Source: Antennarius striatus (taxonomy: Eukaryota > Chordata > Actinopteri > Lophiiformes > Antennariidae). From it: 64,000 bases of DNA. Below the pieces are notes generated by a model that worked only from the letters and a program-made list of their open reading frames with translations, ran no database searches and was not told where the DNA came from. The position numbers were made by a program, and so were the translations under genes. The stretch is taken from NCBI RefSeq assembly GCF_040054535.1, contig NC_090796.1, forward strand, positions 8,678,501 to 8,742,500, read 5' to 3'. Positions within the stretch are counted from its first letter, which is position 1. Each line of letters begins with the position of its first letter. Below are positions 23,326 through 36,063 of this stretch, piece after piece.

Positions 23326-26300
23326 GTATCACCTGACTGGACCGACGGATTAAACGCACGTAGCGACGTACTAAAATACATTTGATTCACTGTACACTAA
23401 GGTACCGAAACTGGACAGAAAATAGTTTTATAAATCAATAAACTATTTTTTTTTACAAAATAAATAGATTCCAATACTTGTCTTTATTGTTATTTTTACA
23501 GATCACCCCCATCGGGTCATGTTTTGGTATGCTCCGCTGCAGGTTTCCCGTTTGACGTGTGGGCAATTATCCTTCAATCTTGTGATGTGGAAGAGGAAGA
23601 TGTTAGGCTATTACCAATCAAAATAAAAATATAACCTTCGAATGGAACAAATTAATTAAAAAAAAAAACTATATCATAAGCGATTCACCAAGAAAACCCC
23701 CACTCTTGACTAGAATTGTGATAGGATTTCTTAAATGTCTAATACTGCCTGTGTTGAAGCGTGTCTGGTTTTGTAACAGGACTAGCATGTGACAAGGTGG
23801 TTTACAGTCGTCTGTGATATGCAGCCACGCCACGCGTGAGAGTGACAGAATGTGAGGTTGAGTGTGTATGATTAAGTGTATATGTGGTGGTGGGGGCACC
23901 ACACGGAAGAGGAAGGGTGTGTGAGGGACAGAGTTCTTGCAGTCTCCATGTCCTCCTCGCCATCCTGCGAGTGTGAGGTCATTTCTGCACCAGCAGCACA
24001 GGCCTACTTCCTCCTCTATTTACTTTACTTGGTACATCTTACTTTACTCACCAAATACATGGTTGTATTATGTTGGGAGAATAGATCTATGAAGTAGCTG
24101 TAAATAATTTTCACTACAATCTTTCCTCGCTGTAGAACACTTCTTGTTTGGAAGACATTTATTTAATTGGAAAGACTGTGATCCTGTGATGAGGTTTTTA
24201 TTATCATGTCCTCTGAATATGTACTCAGGCCATGTAGTAAGTTTAATTGCATGTTCTCTTTTGTGACATTGGGCATATTCGTGCAGGGATTAGGCCCTTG
24301 AGTATCACTGATTAATAAAGATAGATGTTAAAAACTCAAGACACTCTTGTCAGCTGGCCTTAAAGGCATTTTTAGGAAGGGAAACAGGGAACTGTGTGTG
24401 TCATTCTCACAAGGGCACTGGGCCATTCAAGATGCAACCAAAAGTTAAATATTCATGTATCACTGTTGATGTCATCCTATGCCCTAATCCATACATTTAT
24501 TGTTACATGACCTGGATGCACCTCTACAGAGGATTCTCAGGCCAGTATTTGAGCCTATCTTCTCTCAGGTTTGACAGGTTTTCCCATTCTGGCTATTTAA
24601 AAAACTATTGTTATCCCCCAGCCTGGAACCAGTCCCATAAAATATTGAGAAAGACTTGTAATCACTAACACTGTGCTTATTAGAAAACTTCTCTGCTTTA
24701 TTCTCTAAATCATAATGTCAGGACCTCGACAGTCTGCCCCTAAATCCCCTTGTCCACAGCCCCCTGTTATCTGAAGGGTGGCTGCTTGCCAGGAGCAGAC
24801 TCGTCTCAGTCTTGTGCTAAATACTTAAGCATCTTACTTCTAGTAGCTAGAAAGCGTGGTTTTCAGGAGATGCGCCTGACCAACACCCAAAGGAGTAGCT
24901 AAATATAGAAGCACACGTGCGATTAGTCGAGTGTGAATACAGAATGAAGAACACCGTCTCAGCAAGGGTTTATTCTGCTTACTGATGCACTGCTTCTCAT
25001 GAATTATCCTGTGTCACACCCAGTCAAAATGAATTGTCTATACATTTTAAATGAGCTTTCGAGGTATAATAGCGAGATCAATTGATACAGAATACTTCTG
25101 GACTTTTATATTTAAGCAAGTGTTAGGTAAATGTAGGCTACTTGGCTATTATCTGCTGAAGGAATACTTTGCTTATCAAATGCAATGTAGTAAGGTGGAT
25201 CCTATTTCTCTATTGGGTTTGAAACAAATGTAGAAATCAAATATGAAGTGCTTCCTGAAACAAGACATTTATAGATACATTTAACCATGTCTTAGTCATT
25301 CCTGCCATTTATTTTCCAGTCATGCAGTTCATTGTCAGCTTCCATAAAGACATCCGAACAAAAACAGACAGCGAGGACCATGCATGACTAATTTAGCAAT
25401 CACAGCTAGTGTTTTAGACCCAGAGCTACCTTCTGCATGTATGCAATTTATTTTTAGATGTCCTGTAATGTCGCTAAAACTACCTGCATCTCCCACGACT
25501 ACAGCAAACACCAAAAGATGGGCATTATGTAGTTAAATTCCTGGCATCTAGCACATTCTTGAAGACGGACGACAAAGAAGTGTGACCCGCTTTATACAGC
25601 ACAGAGATGTGGAAAATATAAATGTAAAGAAACAGAGTAGCAAGACAACTTATCTGAGAGCACACTGTTGTATTTGCACATGTAGCATACATTTGTTACT
25701 CAGCTGGTATTTCACAGGAGCATGTTTTGTCCAGGATACAAAAAAGTCAAAACCCAAAAACATTTTTCCAACAGGACACAATTGAAGACTTTTATATGAT
25801 CAGCTTCAACCAGAAAGAGATGGAAGAAAGAGGAACATGGCTACAAGAAGAGCAAAATTAAGTGCTTCTGTAGTCATTACTTGTAAACACCGGCTAAATT
25901 GTTTCTCATAATAATTTATACTGCTGGTCATACGAATATTCACATAAAAGACAAACTGACGCTCACTTAGAAAAAACTGTGACATATGATGCAAAATGGC
26001 AACACTCCAATTCATAACTGACATTGTCAAACAATACCACATTAGATTATTTAGCAGATACCTCACAGATGCACAGTATGTCAAAATGAGCAGGATGAAC
26101 AGAGCGGGACTTCACCAAAAATAAAGCCGACTTGGTACAACACACCGCGCCAAAACAAGTTTTTTCTCTTTATCGTGGATCTCAGTTCATCAGCACAGCT
26201 TCTTGAACATTTGTTGGAACTTTAAAGACACCCACACAGAAACTTTTGGCAGATTAATCCAAACCACCAAACATTTAATACTAACTTCACATTAGAAATT

Positions 26301-26464
26301 TAAATGTTTCATCCCACAAAAGTACAGGAACATCATAGAAGAGAAGAAAACCAACCTTTGTTTGGCCTTATCTAGAGGTGATCCTGAACACACCCTTCCA
26401 TACACTTTAACATTGCAAGTACACCACAATAAAAGCAGACAGAGATTAAAAAAATACCACACTG

Positions 26465-26563
26465 TTTATTTACTGATATTTGACTTCATTAACAAATGTA
26501 AAGTCAGACTTTTCAGGACGGCTGTAGCTGTTTGCATGTTTTATCTACTTGAAACATTTTAAT
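26465..26563 (-). terminator. Candidate polyadenylation signals of tbc1d24
   Basis: Minus-strand ATTAAA (26558-26563) and AATAAA (26465-26470) lie about 95 and 190 bases beyond the stop codon. Which is used cannot be told. Confidence 0.45.
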
Positions 26564-26656
26564 AAACATCAATTTCAGCTGTAAAATACCTACAGTAAAT
26601 AAGAGTCCACGTCTGTTGGAGTCTACCCCTGTGTGTTTGTGTGTGTACGTGTAGCG

Positions 26657-29600
26657 TTATGAAGCCATGGTGTCCTGGAAGCCCCAAACTTCTAGCAGTG
26701 AAACTTGGAAGCTCTCAGCACACAGTGGGGGGTTGTCAAAAGTGGTGCACCTGCCAGTGCGCCCGTGGTTGAGCTCAGCATCGATGTAGAGGGCATTTCC
26801 TTCACCTCCACCTGAAGAAACAAGAGTACAGTTTGCGTAAGTTATTCGCTCCATACGTCAGTAGTTCTGAATGGCGTGACCAACACGAATCATATATTTC
26901 AAGTAAAACACGGGAGCACACAGTTGTGCTAGAGACACCACATTGTGTTTGTATGTCTCTGAGCCCTGAGGCTGCAGTTTAGATTCACGTTCGTGCAGAC
27001 TAAGATAATATAGTTTATAGTTTGATGTCTTCCATTTTTGTGTGCCTCTTAGCTCTTCAAACAAAATTTAACATAAAACAAAGGCAACCTGAGTCAACAC
27101 ACAACATACGCTTCTTAATGATTGTTTGATTCATTATGAAAAGGAAGCTAGCAGGTATTTAGTTCTCAGTGTTAAATGTTATTCACCCCCTGAACTTGAT
27201 CCACCGTTAGTTGAAGCAAAAGGCTACAAAAGAAGCCAGCTGGGGGTCCAATAATTTTTCTATCACTGTAAGATTTGAAGTTGGTGATTATGGTTGACAA
27301 AAGACATTTCCGCACACACTAGCTTCACATTTGTTTGGAAATTTGTCATAATGACAAAATGAATGCTATCCAACAATAAACAACTGTTTACTCACCCACT
27401 ATGATTGAGTCAAAGTTGCCAGCCATGAACATAGAAGTATTCTTGGAATTGAGGTTGAAGTGACGGGCGGACAGGAAGGGTGACAGCTCCCCGGCTGGCT
27501 TCTCTGGCTGCTGCAGGCTGCTGTTGTCCATGTTTAAGCTCTCTGATGGGGGGGTGTCTTCCTGGTCCTGGCTCTTGTTGGAGGATGCTAACTCAGGATG
27601 GCGGATCACCACCCACTCATAGCGCTCCATCTCTGACTTTAGCTGATAAAGGAAGCAGACATTCATTACCTACAAAAGCGAGCTTTCCATACATTAAATG
27701 GAGAAGCGCTGCATATTCATTAAAATAAGAAAAAATCTCATATATCTATTTAAAGTAACACTATCATCTTTCAAACACAAATTCTTGGATTCTGAAAATA
27801 AACACAGACATCTCTCATGATGCGAGTTCTAGTTTGGTAAAGCTCTACTGCAGAACTTAGTACTTTAATAAATAATCTGTATTTGTCCATACACTCAATT
27901 TTTATAAATAGATCTCTCGTGACCTAATGAAGCTACCAGCTTGAAACACGTATACTTGACTTCAGTCCCTGTCTCCATTTCCCTCTGGTGTCAGGTGAGG
28001 ATGTGGTCACGTACAACAAGCTCAGCTTACAGGAGTTTCCGGTGTGTGTGTGCTCAAGAATTAGTGTGTGGGATGTCAGGCATGTGTGTTCAAACAGGCC
28101 GCAACTGTGCACCACAGATGCCCTGTACAGTCAATAAAACAATTCATACAGGTAGCATGACTGTACCAGGCTGTGTTGCTAATTTTTTAACCCATGCCTG
28201 CCTTAATAAGTTAGTGCTACCCTATCACAGACAGAATAATTTAAGGAGTTTTTTTTTTAAACAAGAAACACATACAATTGTTAGAATGACACACAAGGAT
28301 AGGTTTTACAAAACAGGAGCCGGTCAGGCGACTCAGGGCTGCAGCTGGCATATCAAAGGTCTGGGAAACCAGAATGACCAATTCCCTCTGCTGTCTAAAG
28401 TGTGGTACTGCGGAAACTGAAAGCAATCTCTGACAAACAATTAGACCTTATTCAAAACAATATTTTATTATTCAATTTTAAGTTGAATAGTTAAATTATA
28501 TTATAATTATTGGCTGAAAAACCGACACTCACCCTGAAGACAAAACACTCCCCTGTGCCAAAGAAGCTCAATTTGTTGCCTCCTCTCTTCCTCTCCTCCC
28601 AATCTGTGGACAGGAATGCTCCACATACCTGAAGCCAAGAGGGGAAAACGTTAACAACAACAAAGGGTTTCAGTTCATTTAATTAATTGAAACTTAAATA
28701 AGGATTCTAAGTAACAATCACTAACAAGAACTTCATTAAAGCATTAAAGTCTGCAGACAGAAACAGATGAAAGACCAGGGCGGAGACAAATACAATTACT
28801 ATTATCAAGTTGTCTGTGAAGTCAAACAGTCAAAGTTAGGCCTTGTTATTGCAACTTCTGTAAGATTTATTTTTAACTCAACTAAAGTCTGGCTGGGACC
28901 AAAACGATAAATTGTTAAAAACTGAATTAGAGGCTATCTCTGACTCATGTGATGCCATTCAGTTCATCCATGAACTAAGTTTTCTCCCAGTCTTGATATT
29001 CATTTAATTGTTCTTGATCACCTCCAACAGAGTAACTGTGAAAGACAGATTTGTATTTAAGTTTGTGTTGCTTACGTCACCATCTGTGGTCCTGATGAGG
29101 AGCAGAGTGGGTTCATAGCCTTCACAGTGAGAGTAGAATCTAAAGAAAAAATGTCAAACATGAATCCACTGTAACAAACATACGGTAGTAAATTTGAAGG
29201 TTTGGTATTTTACATTTGTTTTTTAATGGATTTGCAAAAGCCAACAGGTTTACAGCCTCATTTGCCATTCCTGTTCTGGGTGTTTATCTTGAAGTCTTTC
29301 TAGGTTTTTGCTTTTTACCTTTTTAACTCCTTCAGGCTCACCACTAAACAGGGAGTACAAGCCGTGCTGGATAGTGTACCTGTTAAGGCTGCAACCATGA
29401 GTAGCGGTGGTGAAGAGGAGCTGCGGCTGGCACAGGGCAAAGCGTTCAGGGATCCACGACCAGATGTCTCGCATCTCCTTGATGCTGACGATCTCTGAGG
29501 AGAAGGTGTCAGGGTTGAGAGCCAGCTGCACATTTCGCCTGGAGACGACCCAGAAATACAGTCAGAGACAGAGGAGTGTACAGAATGTCTGTACAGTTTG

Positions 29601-31333
29601 TTATGAATAGGTGTTTAAAAGAGCACATATAATGGCATGGATAAATTATAGTTAATATGAGGGTAAAAGAACATGAGAAAAAGACCTATGAAACCAAGAT
29701 GTGACAGAATTCAGTGCATGCTGTAAACATGAACTTAAAATGCTACTTATTGAATGTAAAATCATACCAGTTATTGTAACTTAAAGTTCAGTTTGACAAC
29801 CTTAAATTGTGTTAGAAAAGAGCAGGGAGAACAGAACCCACCTAGAACTGTGAAATAACCCATGCAGTGAACACAGGAGTGAAGACAACACAGAAGATGG
29901 TGGATGGAAAACATAGCCCACAATCAAACAGAAGGAAACAGTAGAATGTAAGACAAGGATAATAAAACAATTGAAACAAGGCAGTCAGAGACTGCAACAT
30001 TCAGCGACTTACCCTGACCTACTTCCAGGGTAGGTCAGGGTAAACTGAAAGTAGTACCTGACAAAGCTAGTAATTTGACAGGAGATCAAATACATGAACG
30101 CTGAAAAGGTAAAAAAATAACTACGTTTTTCATAAAAAGTCTCACAGGATCAATGTTAAATTCCAATTTGTGTCAATATATTTTCAAAACCAGGCAATTG
30201 GCTAACAGCAGTATGATTTTAACAATCAGACAAGCCTACATAAATACTGGCAAACATTATAAGACATCACAGGTAGTCTTTTAATTTTTAAAATAAATGA
30301 AAACAAAGATGTTCACCATGTAAAAATCATGTTATTGACTGTACCGCTTCTGTTTGACAGTGATTCCTTTCTGCTGCAGGGACTTTTCGTTGGTGAGCTG
30401 CAGCAGGGTGATCTCCTTGCGGCTGAACAAACGGATGGAGAACGCTTTCTCTAGCAGCTTATCGGGTGTGACAGTAGTGGCAATGCCCTTGATAAAAGCC
30501 TGAATGTCCACCCTAACTTTATCTGAATCCTGCTGCGGCTCGTTGGCCTGACCCCCCTGGACCCCTGCCTTGTGCTTGCGGTAGAACTTCAGCAAGGCTA
30601 TAGCCACACGGTAGAAGATCTTGTAGCCCTCTACTAGGTAGACATCCAGGATCCTGACAACATGGCTGAATGGGAGGTCACCCAGCACCCAGCGCTGCCA
30701 GTCTGAGTACACTTCAAGCACATCCTGGGCTGAGGCCACAATCAGTTTGTGGGCGGCAGTGCAGTATTTGTTGGCAAGGTCACCAAAGGTCATACAGCTG
30801 GACTCATAGGCAAGGAAAGTTTGGTCCAGCATCCGCTTGCCCGGCTCATTGCAGGACAACATGCGGCTGACATGCTCGAAACACTGGGCTTCATCTTTAC
30901 TGAAGTGCAGAAGCAACGACGTCACAGCAGGTAGAGATGGGCAGTGGGAGATATCTGGAAACTGTCCAGCAATGCAGGTGATGATTCGATGAACTGAGGC
31001 TATAGCCTCCTCCTTCAGGCAGTATCTTGGCACAGGACTTCCATCCACAAAGTCTGGAAACGGGGTTTGGGAAAATTGCTTTTTATTGACTGCATTTCCC
31101 ATAACGTCACGATATACCTCTGCATCTGGCGTGACTGTACGACAGGGAATAGCTTTGATGAGCTGCTGGTAAACTTGTGCTCGTAGTTTGTGGTTTTTGG
31201 ACCAGTAACCCTGCCGAGCCATCTGTTTGAACTCATTCTGGTCTTTACAGTCTACCTTGGTGGGCCCGCTGCTCTTGGCAAGATCACCCATCTGGTTCCA
31301 GTCCACAAAGCTGCCATATTCTTCTTCAGCCAT
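26657..31333 (-). CDS. tbc1d24: TBC1D24, TBC/TLDc vesicle-trafficking protein
   Basis: Membrane-associated protein of neurons and other cells that binds phosphoinositides and ARF6 and acts in synaptic vesicle traffic and oxidative-stress resistance; human mutations cause epilepsy and deafness. Minus-strand exons: 30345-31333, 29380-29538, 29076-29139, 28533-28628, 27396-27642, 26657-26811; 569 aa (human 559). The large first coding exon (329 codons) carries the whole TBC domain ([63 protein letters not shown]). The rest is the TLDc domain ([67 protein letters not shown]). Start taken at MAEEEYGSF, just after a good acceptor; an in-frame ATG 14 codons upstream is probably intron or UTR. Human has an 18-base neuronal micro-exon after KQK; I could not place one. 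Confidence 0.97.
29697..29815 (+). repeat. Copy A of a 110-base dispersed repeat
   Basis: Begins GATGTGACAGAATTCAG and ends CAACCTTAAATTGTGT. It matches 32546-32655 over its length with scattered changes and small gaps, same orientation. It lies in the tbc1d24 intron between coding exons 1 and 2. Confidence 0.85.
30010..30042. repeat. Perfect 13-bp hairpin in tbc1d24 intron
   Basis: Arms TACCCTGACCTAC and GTAGGTCAGGGTA are exact complements around a 7-base loop. Confidence 0.9.
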
Positions 31334-32545
31334 TGTGCTGGAAAGCCTGCTAGAGTGGCAAGAGATGAGGGACACTACGGGACACTGCTGACCTTCTGCC
31401 CTTCACACAGCAGATAAATACCTTTTTTTTTTCAACTGCCCATGATGGTTACTGGAAGGCACAAAGGAAAGAAAGAAAGAGTTTAATGTATATAATCATA
31501 AAACAAGATCTCACTAACTAATTGCAATATAAACTTGTTTTTTTCCAAAATATTTCACCTATAAGCAAGACTGCTCCTATATTTGATTACATCCCAGGAT
31601 AAATCAGTTGGTTGTGACAGGCTAAAGATGGTACAGCTTGGTCTTGAATCCTCTGCATGACAATTAATTTGCAACCAGTCGGGACAGACATAAAAATGGT
31701 CTCAGTTAATCTGTACTGTGAAACATTAGTCAGTTCCACTGATCTGATTTGTGACGTGATTAAAATCTTCAGATGTTAAAAAAAAAAGATTAACAGGCAT
31801 TTCATACTTTGAAATGAAAAAAAAATCAAGTGAATCAAGACCAAGAAAGGAATTTGGTACAGGGTTGTCTTCCAGAAGACAGTCATAAAACAATGTCAGA
31901 AGACCCATGATGCACAAATCTTGAGCCAATAAAATCAATAAAACGGGTCTAAAACCTTTTTGTATACTGCAAAACATACCAACTATTTATTTAAAAAGGG
32001 ATTTCATTTCAATCATCACATTATTATTCCTCATTCATTCAATTCCACAACGTGTGGAAACGCATGTTCTGGTTCTTCATCAAAGTGAGAATGGCTGTCA
32101 TCCACTTATCAGACTAATTCATAATGTTTTCCTGACAAGTCACATGGAGACGCATGTCCAAAGATCACTTGCAATATTCAAGAACAGCTGTAAAATCGCC
32201 AGATTATGTCACACACCCTGCCAAGAAGTCAAATGGAGGTGCATACCAATACATTACTGTAAACCCAGAAGCCTTCATGGTGAATCTGAAGAGACATTAA
32301 CTGCAGAATATGTTTCCATAAATGTTGGCAACTCACCTGTGACACAAGATGTGATTTGCAAAGGTAGACCTGAGTTCTGATCAATCGAAACTGACTTGAT
32401 CAAAGGTTTCTTTGACCTTTTAGTCAATTTAAAGTGGTTTCAGGTGATACAGTATAAGCGTTTCAACACATCTTCAAGTCAAACATCATCCTCTTGACCA
32501 GGGTCTTTGCACCTCTACTTTTTCCACACGTCCACATGAAACGGA

Positions 32546-32655
32546 AGATATGACAGAATTCATGCTGTAAACATGAACTTAAAATGCCACTTATTGAATG
32601 CAAAAACATACCATTTATTATGACTTAAAATTCAGCTCAACAACCTTAAATTGTG
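32546..32655 (+). repeat. Copy B of the dispersed repeat
   Basis: Begins AGATATGACAGAATTCATG and ends CAACCTTAAATTGTGT, matching copy A at 29697-29815. Followed at once by the hairpin at 32656-32695. Confidence 0.85.
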
Positions 32656-32695
32656 TAGCATACCCCATGATCACACATTACCATGGGGTATGCTA
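32656..32695. repeat. Perfect 14-bp hairpin adjoining repeat copy B
   Basis: Arms TAGCATACCCCATG and CATGGGGTATGCTA are exact complements around a 12-base loop. Confidence 0.9.
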
Positions 32696-33222
32696 TGAAC
32701 ATTGAATGAACATGTTTACATTTTAACCTTCCAATAATTGACGTATTACAGCTGAATGAATAGAGAGTAGCAGGAATGGCAGTTGTGACTTCATGCAAAG
32801 CTGCAGATAAGGTTAGCTTACGACCTGCAGACAGCATTTGCCCAGTTAGCATTGCTAGCACTAGCTGGCTTCAAGCTACTCCTGTCATTACACTGAGGCA
32901 GCTAATGAGACGCGACCAGAGGTACCTCGAAACAAAATGCTACGCCGTAGCAATGTCAATGTAGCCGAACATAATTGTCTTGAATAACGTTTTCGCCAGG
33001 CCCTAAAATGATTCATAACAACCACACGGAAACAAATTAATTCAATCCGCTGGACGCAGTCTTGGAAGTTTGTTGTTCCGAAGAGATTTCAGCTTCTATC
33101 AGCGCAGAAACGTTCCAGATTCGAAGCTAGCCACAGGAGGAAGAAACACTCCCGCCACATAAGACTGGAAAACGGCAACAAATGACGACATAGAATAGGA
33201 AGGAAATTGATGTGATCTTTAC

Positions 33223-33340
33223 CTGTGTAAGAGATGTCCAGAGACGCGCAGCAGCGTGCTTGCGCATGCATCGGAGTGCTTGCGCATGCGCAGTGCCGCC
33301 AATCAGTCAGCGCTCGAGCTGAGAATGCTGCTGCAGCTGG
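33223..33340 (-). promoter_or_regulatory. tbc1d24 first exon and promoter with NRF1-like sites
   Basis: A minus-strand donor (CACAG followed by GTAAAG at 33217-33222) marks the end of a probable untranslated exon. Next to it a word GTGCTTGCGCATGC occurs twice, at 33256-33269 and 33276-33289, exactly 20 bases apart. The second copy extends to the full NRF1 consensus TGCGCATGCGCA (33281-33292). A CCAAT box follows at 33299-33303. This fits a housekeeping-type start. Confidence 0.6.
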
Positions 33341-36063
33341 ACTCAGGTGGGCTGGATCATTCCCATCAAATAGAATAAACCTTAACACACATTTAGTTTG
33401 TTTATTATCACAGATTAGTATGTTCAATGTGAAACCTACACATCCAACCCAAATTCCAGCGCTATATAGAGACTCAATGTAGATGTAGTGTGCCAGGTTA
33501 TGTTTTTCTTGTTGTAGTCATATCCTGTTAAATAAGTAGATGAGTAGGGAGAGCAATGACAACAAACCATGCCTTTGTCCAGTTCTTAAAGAAACTAGCA
33601 GACACATGACGGTTATTACGGCTAATTAAATTTGGAGCCATCATAGCCTAGCACAACATCTCAGGCACAAAAGCTAAATCTTGACCCTTGATGATTGTTT
33701 TTATGCCGTCGTTCTCTCTGATCTTTTCATCACTGTAGCACTGATTGAAGATGGAAAATGAATGGCATTTGAAAATCTATATTTTAACGTTGAGATGTCA
33801 AAGTAATAATATAATATAGTGTGTATTATATAAATGCACCAGCTACTTTTATGACACTGGCTGGAAGTTGGATTTTCCCCACTCAAAATAATACAGGATG
33901 AATCTAGAATCTATTTATGTCTCAGTAGTGATCAGTAAAGAAAGAGAGCGTGAGAGAAAACAAGACTGCGTGTGTGAGTAATTGAGAGAGAGGAGGGGGA
34001 GAGGAACAGATGGGTATAAAGCCAGTAAGCCTTTAGGTCTCAAGGTTTATGCTGATCCAATCCCCTCTCTCTCACACACACACACATAGTGTGTGACATT
34101 ACTTAAGTAACCAATACCATCCTATCTTCCAATCCTCCAATCACAGTTGCACAGACATAAATGTTTGATATAATATTCTCATACAGAACTGGATTAATTT
34201 GTTATAGCTCACACATCGTTTAAGATTTAATTTGGAATTTATATGAATTAGACCAGTTCAGTGGTGTCCTTAACAGTGGTTTGCGTTGATAAAAACAGAT
34301 TGATTAGGTTTCTATACAATGATGTCCGTACCATTAACTTCACCTCTCTTTTTAAGAAGCTATTTAAATGGAAGCACGAAGACCAGGGATAAAAAAATGG
34401 CTGCCCATAGATTTAATCCGGACTGCAAAGCCTTTTGACATGATGGAGAGAAAGATACGCCCCTCATTCATTTATTTTATTATTTTTTTCAAATCAGAAT
34501 GTCCGTTAAGATTGCCTTTGCTTTTAAAGAACTGTGAAGATGGTGTGCTGATTTAGAAACTTGATAGCTGGAATACTGTGCACTCTACAGTCACTGATGC
34601 TTATTCTCCTGAAATACCTTTGAATTCTTGCTCAGACAATCAGAAAAAACTCCCAGAAGAACATAACACATTTGTTTTTCCATCTCCCAGTCTGCATGGT
34701 TTGGTTTTTGTCCATTTGTTTTGAGTCATGTCTAAATTAAAGAATTGTGTCTGTCCCTTCAGGCAGTCAGCTCCAACAGAACGCATTACCTGATTAAAAA
34801 AGTAAGGTAAGAAATGTAAAAGTAATTCAGCCTCTACTTTGATCTGTGGTTAACCTGTGTGGCTTTCCCATTTATTTTACTGCTTCATCACTGAACTGAA
34901 GTGTTAGTTTCTTGTCAGACGTGATCTAATAAAACAAAAAATTTGAACTACTATTACCGGTAAATCAAACATGCTTTTCATTCACTTGATTTCTCATATA
35001 TTTCAATTCTCGAAGTTGCAGTAAAAATTGAAAGGCACTCATAGAATGGATGCCTCCCCCGACACCATTGTCACTAGAACATGAACGAATGACAGTTGTA
35101 GTTTTGTTACAACTGTGTCATAAATGCAAACTACAGCTTAAGTAAACAAATTTAAATTGTTGTCTTCTTTCTTGTCTATAATTTTGCTTATTGTTGTCCC
35201 TTCTATTAGATTAGTACTGTTTGCATTGTACCAGTGGTTTTGCCCCAGGCAAGCTATTTAACTGAGCTCTAGGCATGAGTGTCACTTCACAGCCGACATC
35301 ACGTCTAGCCAGCACGACTGAAAGAAACTGTGTCATCCAATAGCGTGGGTTCCATTGTATATTTGAAAAGCCCAAGCAGCACTCTGGGTATTGTTTTCTT
35401 TAAAGGGGAGTCAGGTTACCTTGACAACCACGGGATGCCTACCCATAGGTCCTTAGGCAAAGATAAAGCATAGCCAGAAGGAGGGAAAGAAAGAGAAAAG
35501 AGACAAAAACAGAGACGCTATACCTTCCGGTCCGAACTTTATTTATTATTCTTTTACATTTATGTGGTTTGAAATATTCCTGATATTTGCCAGTGGGTCG
35601 AGACGAGGACCCAAGGAGGTGAGGATGTACGTGTGTGTCCAAGTGTGTGACTGTTCATGTGCTAATTTGTCTTATATCTCTTACATTGAGACACAGCTGG
35701 TTCTCAATGTGACGGCAGTTTTGTTTGATTTAAATCCAGAATTTCTGCCAGTTTAATAAACCTGTTTAACACACTCACAAAAAGAACACAGAAAAGGCTT
35801 TCTTGATCACTCAAGCTAGCATCAATTACTTTGTACTCTGCTTAAGCCTATAGACTTTACTGATGTCATTCATGTAGGAAACTACAATAGAACTTTAGTT
35901 CTTTTATCCAAATATGGGTGTATAAAATGTAGGTATACAAAAGTTGTGTAATTATATTTTTTTCCTGATGAACTGTGCATTTATCACTGAGCATATTGAA
36001 CTTGCTGCTATTTGCTATTCTTGTTTAAATAGTGAGAGACAAACATCCTGTAAACGGAAGGCC

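Larger units (their letters stand above)
23123..26656. other. atp6v0c promoter and atp6v0c/tbc1d24 intergenic region
   Basis: The first 250 bases are the atp6v0c promoter. Beyond it, to the tbc1d24 stop, I see AT-rich DNA with scattered short open frames of no recognisable family. Minus-strand polyadenylation signal candidates for tbc1d24 lie at 26558-26563 and 26465-26470. Confidence 0.6.
31334..36063. other. tbc1d24 5' intron, promoter, and intergenic DNA to mgat5b-like
   Basis: 31334-33222 is probably tbc1d24 intron 1 and includes repeat copy B and a second hairpin. 33223-33350 is the inferred non-coding exon and promoter. 33350-36063 has no recognisable gene; it is AT-rich with a short CA run near 34073. 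The mgat5b-like promoter must lie in the last part, but no clear core element was seen. Confidence 0.6.

Noticed and set aside
31334-31375. Upstream in-frame start of tbc1d24 (MSLISCHSS)
   Set aside because: A good splice acceptor lies between it and MAEEEYG, so it is probably intron; family proteins start near the later ATG.
32054-32380. 108-codon open frame in the tbc1d24 first intron
   Set aside because: No similarity to a known family, and it lies between a promoter and a repeat; probably chance.
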